Shown here piece by piece: positions 1 through 11,090 of a stretch of DNA of 64,000 nt; within the stretch, counting starts at the first letter, position 1, and every line of letters starts with the position of its first letter. Position numbers and translations under genes: made by a program. This DNA is from Climacium dendroides (taxonomy: Eukaryota; Streptophyta; Bryopsida; Hypnales; Climaciaceae), in assembly GCA_950106755.1 (NCBI GenBank), contig OX467085.1, forward strand, positions 1,674,001 through 1,738,000, in the 5' to 3' direction. The notes below the pieces were generated by a model. That model was given only the letters and a program-made list of their open reading frames with translations. It was not told where the DNA came from and made no database searches.

Positions 1-194
1 ACTCTAAAAATCATGTTGTATTTAATAGATACCAAACCAATAAATTATAGGCTTTTGACGTGGAAGCATGTCCGAAATTATAACACACAAGTTGCAAATC
101 TTCGAAATAGTTAGAATTCATTGGAAAATGAAGTTTAAGAGAACCCTATTGCTTCCCCACACTTTTTCAATTGAAATGGGTGTTGAAGAATGAG
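1..194 (+). repeat. Reference monomer (194-bp class), anatomy
   Basis: This complete copy shows the parts shared by all monomers. In order: a variable zone with catgttg, catgctg or catgtcg (12-18); AATAAA (39-44), a poly(A)-signal-like word; the ttttgacgtgg block (54-63); cgaaat at 73-78 and again at 103-108; a hotspot just before the second word, where copies read cttcg, cgtcg, cctcg or attcg; a purine-rich stretch aagtttaagag (131-141); a C-rich stretch cttccccac (152-160); a T5 tract; then caattg or caatcg; then the indel zone that decides length. This copy has private-looking changes ttagaattcattgg (111-124) that give an EcoRI site and recur in the copies starting at 777 and 971. No part encodes a supported gene or RNA. 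Confidence 0.93.
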
Positions 195-1940
195 ACTCTA
201 AAAATCATGTTGTATTTAATAGATACCAAACCAATAAATTATAGGCTTTTGACGTGGAAGCATGTCCGAAATTATAACACACAAGTTGCAAATCCTCGAA
301 ATAGTTAGGATTCATGGAAAAATGAAGTTTAAGAGAACCCTATTGCTTCCCCACACTTTTTCAATCGAAATGGGTGTTGAGGAATGAGACTCTAAAAATC
401 ATGTTGTATTTAATAGATACCAAACCAATAAATTATAGGCTTTTGACATGGAAGCATGTCCGAAATCATAACACACAAGTTGGAAATCTTCGAAATAGTT
501 AGGATTCATGGAAAAATGAAGTTTAAGAGAACCCTATTGCTTCCCCATACTTTTTTAATCGAAATGGGTGTTGAAGAATGAGACTCTAAAAATCATGTTG
601 TATTTAATAGATACCAAACCAATAAATTATAGGCTTTTGACGTGGAAGCATGTCCGAAATCATAACACACAAATTGAAAATCTTCGAAATAGTTAGGATT
701 CATGGAAAAATGAAGTTTAAGAGAACCCTATTGCTTCCCTATACTTTTTCAATTGAAATGGGTATTGAAGAATGAGACTCTAAAAATCATGTTGTATTTA
801 ATAGATACCAAACCAATAAATTATAGGCTTTTGACGTGGAAGCATGTCCGAAATTATAACACGCAAGTTGCAAATCTTCGAAATAGTTAGAATTCATTGG
901 AAAATGAAGTTTAAGAGAACCCTATTGCTTCCCTATACTTTTTCAATTGAAATGGGTATTGAAGAATGAGACTCTAAAAATCATGTTGTATTTAATAGAT
1001 ACCAAACCAATAAATTATAGGCTTTTGACGTGGAAGCATGTCCGAAATTATAACACACAAGTTGCAAATCTTCGAAATAGTTAGAATTCATTGGAAAATG
1101 AAGTTTAAGAGAACCCTATTGCTTCCCCACACTTTTTCAATTGAAATGGGTGTTGAAGAATGAGACTCTAAAAATCATGTTGTATTTAATAGATACCAAA
1201 CCAATAAATTATAGGCTTTTGACGTGGAAGCATGTCCGAAATCATAACACACAAGTTGCAAATCCTCGAAATAGTTAGGATTCATGGAAAAATGAAGTTT
1301 AAGAGAACCCTATTGCTTCCCCACACTTTTTCAATCGAAATGGGTGTTGAGGAATGAGACTCTAAAAATCATGTTGTATTTAATAGATACCAAACCAATA
1401 AATTATAGGCTTTTGACATGGAAGCATGTCCGAAATCATAACACACAAGTTGGAAATCTTCGAAATAGGTAGGATTCATGGAAAAATGAAGTTTAAGAGA
1501 ACCCTATTGCTTCCCCACACTTTTTCAATTGAAATGGGTGTTGAAGAATGAGACTCTAAAAATCATGTTGTATTCAATAGATACCAAACCAATAAATTAT
1601 AGGCTTTTCACGTGGAAGCATGTCCGAAATTATAACACACAAGTTGCAAATCGTCGAAATAGTTAGGATTCATGGAAAAATGAAGTTTAAGAGAACCCTA
1701 TTGCTTCCCCACACTTTTTCAATCGAAATGGGTGTTGAGGAATGAGACTCTAAAAATCATGTTGTATTTAATAGATACCAAACCAATAAATTATAGGCTT
1801 TTGACGTGGAAGCATGTCCGAAATCATAACACACAAGTTGGAAATCTTCGAAATAGTTAGGATTCATGGAAAAATGAAGTTTAAGAGAACCCTATTGCTT
1901 CCCCACACTTTTTCAATTGAAATGGGTGTTGAAGAATGAG
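1..1940 (+). repeat. Run of ten consecutive 194-bp monomers
   Basis: 'actcta' starts fall at 1, 195, 389, 583, 777, 971, 1165, 1359, 1553, 1747 and 1941, exactly 194 apart each time. Every junction is gaagaatgag or gaggaatgag. This is the only long stretch without 195- or 196-bp copies. A 5-monomer period (970 bp) is visible: copies starting at 1 and 971 look the same, those at 195 and 1165 share cctcg, and those at 389 and 1359 share the rare gacatgg and tggaaatc. Two copies (777, 971) are preceded by the rare ctatac and gggtattg. No coding frame of note is present. Confidence 0.9.
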
Positions 1941-4665
1941 ACTCTAAAAATCATGTTGTATTCAATAGATACCAAACCAATAAATTATAGGCTTTTCACG
2001 TGGAAGCATGTCCGAAATTATAACACACAAGTTGCAAATCGTCGAAATAGTTAGGATTCATGGAAAAATGAAGTTTAAGAGAACCCTATTGCTTCCCCAC
2101 ACTTTTTCAATCGAAATGGGTGTTAAAAATAATCAGACTCTAAAAATCATGCTGTATTTAATAGAAACCAAACCAATAAATTATAGGCTTTTGACGTGGA
2201 AGCATGTCCGAAATCATAACACACAAGTTGCAAATCGTCGAAATAATTAGGATTCATGGAAAAATGAAGTTTAAGAGAACCCTATTGCTTCCCCACACTT
2301 TTTCAATTGAAATGGGTGTTGAAGAATGAGACTCTAAAAATCATGTTGTATTTAATAGATACCAAACCAATAAATTATAGGCTTTTGACGTGGAAGCATG
2401 TCCGAAATCATAACACACAAGTTGCAAATCCTCGAAATAGTTAGGATTCATGGAAAAATGAAGTTTAAGAGAACCCTATTGCTTCCCCTACTTTTTCAAT
2501 CGAAATGGGTGTTAAAAAAATCAGACCCTAAAAATCATGCTGTATTTAATAGAAACCAAACCAATAAATTATAGGCTTTTGACGTGGAAGCATGTCCGAA
2601 ATAATAACACACAAGTTGCAAATCGTCGAAATAGTTAGGATTTATGGAAAAATGAAGTTTAAGAGAACCCTATTGCTTCCCCACACTTTTTCAATCGAAA
2701 TGGGTGTTAAAAAAATCAGACTCTAAAAATCATGCTGTATTTAATAGAAACCAAACCAATAAATTATAGGCTTTTGACGTGGAAGCATGTCCGAAATCAT
2801 AACACACAAGTTGCAAATCGTCGAAATAATTAGGATTCATGGAAAAATGAAGTTTAAGAGAACCCTATTGCTTCCCCACACTTTTTCAATTGAAATGGGT
2901 GTTGAAGAATGAGACTCTAAAAATCATGTTGTATTCAATAGATACCAAACCAATAAATTATAGGCTTTTCACGTGGAAGCATGTCCGAAATTATAACACA
3001 CAAGTTGCAAATCGTCGAAATAGTTAGGATTCATGGAAAAATGAAGTTTAAGAGAACCCTATTGCTTCCCCACACTTTTTCAATCGAAATGGGTGTTAAA
3101 AATAATCAGACTCTAAAGATCATGCTGTATTTAATAGAAACCAAACCAATAAATTATAGGCTTTTGACGTGGAAGCATGTCCGAAATCACAACACACAAG
3201 TTGCAAATCGTCGAAATAATTAGGATTCATGGAAAAATGAAGTTTAAGAGAACCCTATTGCTTCCCCACACTTTTTCAATTGAAATGGGTGTTGAAGAAT
3301 GAGACTCTAAAAATCATGTTGTATTTAATAGATACCAAACCAATAAATTATAGGCTTTTGACGTGGAAGCATGTCCGAAATCATAACACACAAGTTGCAA
3401 ATCCTCGAAATAGTTAGGATTCATGGAAAAATGAAGTTTAAGAGAACCCTATTGCTTCCCCTACTTTTTCAATCGAAATGGGTGTTAAAAAAATCAGACC
3501 CTAAAAATCATGCTGTATTTAATAGAAACCAAACCAATAAATTATAGGCTTTTGACGTGGAAGCATGTCCGAAATAATAACACACAAGTTGCAAATCGTC
3601 GAAATAGTTAGGATTTATGGAAAAATGAAGTTTAAGAGAACCCTATTGCTTCCCCACACTTTTTCAATCGAAATGGGTGTTAAAAAAATCAGACTCTAAA
3701 AATCATGCTGTATTTAATAGAAACCAAACCAATAAATTATAGGCTTTTGACGTGGAAGCATGTCCGAAATCATAACACACAAGTTGCAAATCGTCGAAAT
3801 AGTTAGGATTCATGGAAAAATGAAGTTTAAGAGAACCCTATTGCTTCCCCACACTTTTTCAATCGAAATGGGTGTTAAAAAAATTAGACTCTAAAAATCA
3901 TGCTGTATTTAATAGAAACCAAACCAATAAATTATAGGCTTTTGACGTGGAAGCATGTCCGAAATCATAACACACAAGTTGCAAATCGTCGAAATAGTTA
4001 GGATTCATGGAAAAATGAAGTTTAAGAGAACCCTATTGCTTCCCCACACTTTTTCAATTGAAATGGGTGTTGAAGAATGAGACTCTAAAAATCATGTTGT
4101 ATTTAATAGATACCAAACCAATAAATTATAGGCTTTTGACGTGGAAGCATGTCCGAAATCATAATACACAAGTTGCAAATCGTCGAAATAGTTAGGATTC
4201 ATGGAAAAATGAAGTTTAAGAGAACCCTATTGCTTCCCCACACTTTTTCAATCGAAATGGGTGTTAAAAATAATCAGACTCTAAAAATCCTGTTGTATTT
4301 AATAGATACCAAACCAATAAATTTTAGGCTTTTGACGTGGAAGCATGTCCGAAATCATAACACACAAGTTGCAAATCTTCGAAATAATTAGGATTCATGG
4401 AAAAATGAAGTTTAAGAGAACCCTATTGCTTCCCCACACTTTTTCAATTGAAATGGGTGTTGAAGAATGAGACTCTAAAAATCATGCTGTATTTAATAGA
4501 AACCAAACCAATAAATTATAGGCTTTTGACGTGGAAGCATGTCCGAAATCATAACACACAAGTTGCAAATCGTCGAAATAGTTAGGATTCATGGAAAAAT
4601 GAAGTTTAAGAGAACCCTATTGCTTCCCCGCACTTTTTCAATTGAAATGGGTGTTGAAGAATGAG
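1941..4665 (+). repeat. HOR family A, unit 1 (14 monomers, 2725 bp)
   Basis: Monomer lengths in order are 196, 194, 194, 195, 194, 196, 194, 194, 195, 195, 194, 196, 194, 194. The unit opens with a copy carrying tattcaatag and the perfect palindrome cacgtg in cttttcacgtgg. Other marks are the C-tract deletion cccctac with gacccta (2487, 2525 and again at 3460, 3498), aataataac, gatttatgg and the cataatacac copy near 4163. Inside the unit, 1941 and 2914 start a 973-bp five-monomer sub-repeat, so the 14-mer itself arose by an internal duplication. Unit edges are a choice of phase; the period is what the sequence fixes. Confidence 0.88.
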
Positions 4666-7390
4666 ACTCTAAAAATCATGTTGTATTCAATAGATACCAA
4701 ACCAATAAATTATAGGCTTTTCACGTGGAAGCATGTCCGAAATCATAACACACAAGTTGCAAATCGTCGAAATAGTTAGGATTCATGGAAAAATGAAGTT
4801 TAAGAGAACCCTATTGCTTCCCCACACTTTTTCAATCGAAATGGGTGTTAAAAATAATCAGACTCTAAAAATCATGCTGTATTTAATAGAAACCAAACCA
4901 ATAAATTATAGGCTTTTGACGTGGAAGCATGTCCGAAATCATAACACACAAGTTGCAAATCGTCGAAATAATTAGGATTCATGGAAAAATGAAGTTTAAG
5001 AGAACCCTATTGCTTCCCCACACTTTTTCAATTGAAATGGGTGTTGAAGAATGAGACTCTAAAAATCATGTTGTATTTAATAGATACCAAACCAATAAAT
5101 TATAGGCTTTTGACGTGGAAGCATGTCCGAAATCATAACACACAAGTTGCAAATCCTCGAAATAGTTAGGATTCATGGAAAAATGAAGTTTAAGAGAACC
5201 CTATTGCTTCCCCTACTTTTTCAATCGAAATGGGTGTTAAAAAAATCAGACCCTAAAAATCATGCTGTATTTAATAGAAACCAAACCAATAAATTATAGG
5301 CTTTTGACGTGGAAGCATGTCCGAAATAATAACACACAAGTTGCAAATCGTCGAAATAGTTAGGATTTATGGAAAAATGAAGTTTAAGAGAACCCTATTG
5401 CTTCCCCACACTTTTTCAATCGAAATGGGTGTTAAAAAAATCAGACTCTAAAAATCATGCTGTATTTAATAGAAACCAAACCAATAAATTATAGGCTTTT
5501 GACGTGGAAGCATGTCCGAAATCATAACACACAAGTTGCAAATCGTCGAAATAATTAGGATTCATGGAAAAATGAAGTTTAAGAGAACCCTATTGCTTCC
5601 CCACACTTTTTCAATTGAAATGGGTGTTGAAGAATGAGACTCTAAAAATCATGTTGTATTCAATAGATACCAAACCAATAAATTATAGGCTTTTCACGTG
5701 GAAGCATGTCCGAAATTATAACACACAAGTTGCAAATCGTCGAAATAGTTAGGATTCATGGAAAAATGAAGTTTAAGAGAACCCTATTGCTTCCCCACAC
5801 TTTTTCAATCGAAATGGGTGTTAAAAATAATCAGACTCTAAAGATCATGCTGTATTTAATAGAAACCAAACCAATAAATTATAGGCTTTTGACGTGGAAG
5901 CATGTCCGAAATCACAACACACAAGTTGCAAATCGTCGAAATAATTAGGATTCATGGAAAAATGAAGTTTAAGAGAACCCTATTGCTTCCCCACACTTTT
6001 TCAATTGAAATGGGTGTTGAAGAATGAGACTCTAAAAATCATGTTGTATTTAATAGATACCAAACCAATAAATTATAGGCTTTTGACGTGGAAGCATGTC
6101 CGAAATCATAACACACAAGTTGCAAATCCTCGAAATAGTTAGGATTCATGGAAAAATGAAGTTTAAGAGAACCCTATTGCTTCCCCTACTTTTTCAATCG
6201 AAATGGGTGTTAAAAAAATCAGACCCTAAAAATCATGCTGTATTTAATAGAAACCAAACCAATAAATTATAGGCTTTTGACGTGGAAGCATGTCCGAAAT
6301 AATAACACACAAGTTGCAAATCGTCGAAATAGTTAGGATTTATGGAAAAATGAAGTTTAAGAGAACCCTATTGCTTCCCCACACTTTTTCAATCGAAATG
6401 GGTGTTAAAAAAATCAGACTCTAAAAATCATGCTGTATTTAATAGAAACCAAACCAATAAATTATAGGCTTTTGACGTGGAAGCATGTCCGAAATCATAA
6501 CACACAAGTTGCAAATCGTCGAAATAGTTAGGATTCATGGAAAAATGAAGTTTAAGAGAACCCTATTGCTTCCCCACACTTTTTCAATCGAAATGGGTGT
6601 TAAAAAAATTAGACTCTAAAAATCATGCTGTATTTAATAGAAACCAAACCAATAAATTATAGGCTTTTGACGTGGAAGCATGTCCGAAATCATAACACAC
6701 AAGTTGCAAATCGTCGAAATAGTTAGGATTCATGGAAAAATGAAGTTTAAGAGAACCCTATTGCTTCCCCACACTTTTTCAATTGAAATGGGTGTTGAAG
6801 AATGAGACTCTAAAAATCATGTTGTATTTAATAGATACCAAACCAATAAATTATAGGCTTTTGACGTGGAAGCATGTCCGAAATCATAATACACAAGTTG
6901 CAAATCGTCGAAATAGTTAGGATTCATGGAAAAATGAAGTTTAAGAGAACCCTATTGCTTCCCCACACTTTTTCAATCGAAATGGGTGTTAAAAATAATC
7001 AGACTCTAAAAATCCTGTTGTATTTAATAGATACCAAACCAATAAATTTTAGGCTTTTGACGTGGAAGCATGTCCGAAATCATAACACACAAGTTGCAAA
7101 TCTTCGAAATAATTAGGATTCATGGAAAAATGAAGTTTAAGAGAACCCTATTGCTTCCCCACACTTTTTCAATTGAAATGGGTGTTGAAGAATGAGACTC
7201 TAAAAATCATGTTGTATTTAATAGATACCAAACCAATAAATTATAGGCTTTTGACGTGGAAGCATGTCCGAAATCATAACACACAAGTTGCAAATCGTCG
7301 AAATAGTTAGGATTCATGGAAAAATGAAGTTTAAGAGAACCCTATTGCTTCCCCACACTTTTTCAATTGAAATGGGTGTTGAAGAATGAG
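4666..7390 (+). repeat. HOR family A, unit 2 (14 monomers, 2725 bp)
   Basis: Every landmark of unit 1 recurs exactly 2725 bases later: the tattcaatag copy (1959 to 4684), the 973-bp sub-repeat, the double cccctac and gacccta copies, and the cataatacac copy (4149 to 6874 as aligned at the gcatgtcc site). By eye only a few substitutions separate the two units, for example attataac against atcataac in the first copy, and the copy starting at 4472 (ctgta, gaaacc) against its partner at 7197 (ttgta, gatacc). This is a recent duplication in sequence terms, or an assembly duplication that needs long-read support. Confidence 0.88.
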
Positions 7391-9532
7391 ACTCTAAAAA
7401 TCATGTTGTATTCAATAGATACCAAACCAATAAATTATAGGCTTTTGACGTGGAAGCATGTCCGAAATTATAACACACAAGTTGCAAATCGTCGAAATAG
7501 TTAGGATTCATGGAAAAATGAAGTTTAAGAGAACCCTATTGCTTCCCCACACTTTTTCAATCGAAATGGGTGTTAAAAATAATCAGACTCTAAAGATCAT
7601 GCTGTATTTAATAGAAACCAAACCAATAAATTATAGGCTTTTGACGTGGAAGCATGTCCGAAATCATAACACACAAGTTGCAAATCGTCGAAATAATTAG
7701 GATTCATGGAAAAATGAAGTTTAAGAGAACCCTATTGCTTCCCCACACTTTTTCAATTGAAATGGGTGTTGAAGAATGAGACTCTAAAAATCATGTTGTA
7801 TTCAATAGATACCAAACCAATAAATTATAGGCTTTTCACGTGGAAGCATGTCCGAAATTATAACACACAAGTTGCAAATCGTCGAAATAGTTAGGATTCA
7901 TGGAAAAATGAAGTTTAAGAGAACCCTATTGCTTCCCCACACTTTTTCAATCGAAATGGGTGTTAAAAATAATCAGACTCTAAAGATCATGCTGTATTTA
8001 ATAGAAACCAAACCAATAAATTATAGGCTTTTGACGTGGAAGCATGTCCGAAATCACAACACACAAGTTGCAAATCGTCGAAATAATTAGGATTCATGGA
8101 AAAATGAAGTTTAAGAGAACCCTATTGCTTCCCCACACTTTTTCAATTGAAATGGGTGTTGAAGAATGAGACTCTAAAAATCATGTTGTATTTAATAGAT
8201 ACCAAACCAATAAATTATAGGCTTTTGACGTGGAAGCATGTCCGAAATCATAACACACAAGTTGCAAATCCTCGAAATAGTTAGGATTCATGGAAAAATG
8301 AAGTTTAAGAGAACCCTATTGCTTCCCCTACTTTTTCAATCGAAATGGGTGTTAAAAAAATCAGACCCTAAAAATCATGCTGTATTTAATAGAAACCAAA
8401 CCAATAAATTATAGGCTTTTGACGTGGAAGCATGTCCGAAATAATAACACACAAGTTGCAAATCGTCGAAATAGTTAGGATTTATGGAAAAATGAAGTTT
8501 AAGAGAACCCTATTGCTTCCCCACACTTTTTCAATCGAAATGGGTGTTAAAAAAATCAGACTCTAAAAATCATGCTGTATTTAATAGAAACCAAACCAAT
8601 AAATTATAGGCTTTTGACGTGGAAGCATGTCCGAAATCATAACACACAAGTTGCAAATCGTCGAAATAGTTAGGATTCATGGAAAAATGAAGTTTAAGAG
8701 AACCCTATTGCTTCCCCACACTTTTTCAATCGAAATGGGTGTTAAAAAAATTAGACTCTAAAAATCATGCTGTATTTAATAGAAACCAAACCAATAAATT
8801 ATAGGCTTTTGACGTGGAAGCATGTCCGAAATCATAACACACAAGTTGCAAATCGTCGAAATAGTTAGGATTCATGGAAAAATGAAGTTTAAGAGAACCC
8901 TATTGCTTCCCCACACTTTTTCAATTGAAATGGGTGTTGAAGAATGAGACTCTAAAAATCATGTTGTATTTAATAGATACCAAACCAATAAATTATAGGC
9001 TTTTGACGTGGAAGCATGTCCGAAATCATAATACACAAGTTGCAAATCGTCGAAATAGTTAGGATTCATGGAAAAATGAAGTTTAAGAGAACCCTATTGC
9101 TTCCCCACACTTTTTCAATCGAAATGGGTGTTAAAAATAATCAGACTCTAAAAATCCTGTTGTATTTAATAGATACCAAACCAATAAATTATAGGCTTTT
9201 GACGTGGAAGCATGTCCGAAATCATAACACACAAGTTGCAAATCTTCGAAATAATTAGGATTCATGGAAAAATGAAGTTTAAGAGAACCCTATTGCTTCC
9301 CCACACTTTTTCAATTGAAATGGGTGTTGAAGAATGAGACTCTAAAAATCATGTTGTATTTAATAGATACCAAACCAATAAATTATAGGCTTTTGACGTG
9401 GAAGCATGTCCGAAATCATAACACACAAGTTGCAAATCGTCGAAATAGTTAGGATTCATGGAAAAATGAAGTTTAAGAGAACCCTATTGCTTCCCCACAC
9501 TTTTTCAATTGAAATGGGTGTTGAAGAATGAG
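7391..9532 (+). repeat. HOR family A, unit 3, contracted (11 monomers, 2142 bp)
   Basis: The unit opens like units 1 and 2, but the second tattcaatag copy follows after 390 bases instead of 973. From 7781 onward it matches unit 2 from 5639 at a constant offset of 2142. The difference, 583 bp, is three whole monomers (194+194+195), which fits an in-register unequal exchange between near-identical copies. Its opening monomer reads gacgtgg (7447) where other openers read cacgtgg. The cataatacac copy at 9030 ends with the usual ttataggc, where the matching copy in units 1 and 2 reads ttttaggc. Confidence 0.84.
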
Positions 9533-11090
9533 ACTCTAAAAATCATGTTGTATTCAATAGATACCAAACCAATAAATTATAGGCTTTTGACGTGGAAGCA
9601 TGTCCGAAATTATAACACACAAGTTGCAAATCGTCGAAATAGTTAGGATTCATGGAAAAATGAAGTTTAAGAGAACCCTATTGCTTCCCCACACTTTTTC
9701 AATCGAAATGGGTGTTAAAAATAATCAGACTCTAAAGATCATGCTGTATTTAATAGAAACCAAACCAATAAATTATAGGCTTTTGACGTGGAAGCATGTC
9801 CGAAATCATAACACACAAGTTGCAAATCGTCGAAATAATTAGGATTCATGGAAAAATGAAGTTTAAGAGAACCCTATTGCTTCCCCACACTTTTTCAATT
9901 GAAATGGGTGTTGAAGAATGAGACTCTAAAAATCATGTTGTATTTAATAGATACCAAACCAATAAATTATAGGCTTTTGACGTGGAAGCATGTCCGAAAT
10001 CATAACACACAAGTTGCAAATCGTCGAAATAGTTAGGATTCATGGAAAAATGAAGTTTAAGAGAACCCTATTGCTTCCCCACACTTTTTCAATCGAAATG
10101 GGTGTTAAAAAAATCAGACTCTAAAAATCATGCTGTATTTAATAGAAACCAAACCAATAAATTATAGGCTTTTGACGTGGAAGCATGTCCGAAATCATAA
10201 CACACAAGTTGCAAATCGTCGAAATAGTTAGGATTCATGGAAAAATGAAGTTTAAGAGAACCCTATTGCTTCCCCACACTTTTTCAATCGAAATGGGTGT
10301 TAAAAAAATTAGACTCTAAAAATCATGCTGTATTTAATAGAAACCAAACCAATAAATTATAGGCTTTTGACGTGGAAGCATGTCCGAAATCATAACACAC
10401 AAGTTGCAAATCGTCGAAATAGTTAGGATTCATGGAAAAATGAAGTTTAAGAGAACCCTATTGCTTCCCCACACTTTTTCAATTGAAATGGGTGTTGAAG
10501 AATGAGACTCTAAAAATCATGTTGTATTTAATAGATACCAAACCAATAAATTATAGGCTTTTGACGTGGAAGCATGTCCGAAATCATAATACACAAGTTG
10601 CAAATCGTCGAAATAGTTAGGATTCATGGAAAAATGAAGTTTAAGAGAACCCTATTGCTTCCCCACACTTTTTCAATCGAAATGGGTGTTAAAAATAATC
10701 AGACTCTAAAAATCCTGTTGTATTTAATAGATACCAAACCAATAAATTTTAGGCTTTTGACGTGGAAGCATGTCCGAAATCATAACACACAAGTTGCAAA
10801 TCTTCGAAATAGTTAGGATTCATGGAAAAATGAAGTTTAAGAGAACCCTATTGCTTCCCCACACTTTTTCAATTGAAATGGGTGTTGAAGAATGAGACTC
10901 TAAAAATCATGTTGTATTTAATAGATACCAAACCAATAAATTATAGGCTTTTGACGTGGAAGCATGTCCGAAATCATAACACACAAGTTGCAAATCGTCG
11001 AAATAGTTAGGATTCATGGAAAAATGAAGTTTAAGAGAACCCTATTGCTTCCCCACACTTTTTCAATTGAAATGGGTGTTGAAGAATGAG
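9533..11090 (+). repeat. HOR family A, unit 4, strongly contracted (8 monomers, 1558 bp)
   Basis: The opener again carries tattcaatag with gacgtgg. The cccctac/gacccta copies and the second opener are missing, so the unit passes from the first monomers straight to the two 195-bp copies (tcag, then ttag) and the cataatacac copy near 10588. The spacing from opener to next opener is 1558, eight monomers. It is the shortest A unit and shows stepwise loss of whole monomers from left to right across units 1 to 4. Confidence 0.82.

Noticed and set aside
4666..7390. Treating the near-identical HOR copies as proof of very recent biological duplication
   Set aside because: Assembly errors in satellite arrays can create the same picture. 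Without reads I report the repeat but not an age.
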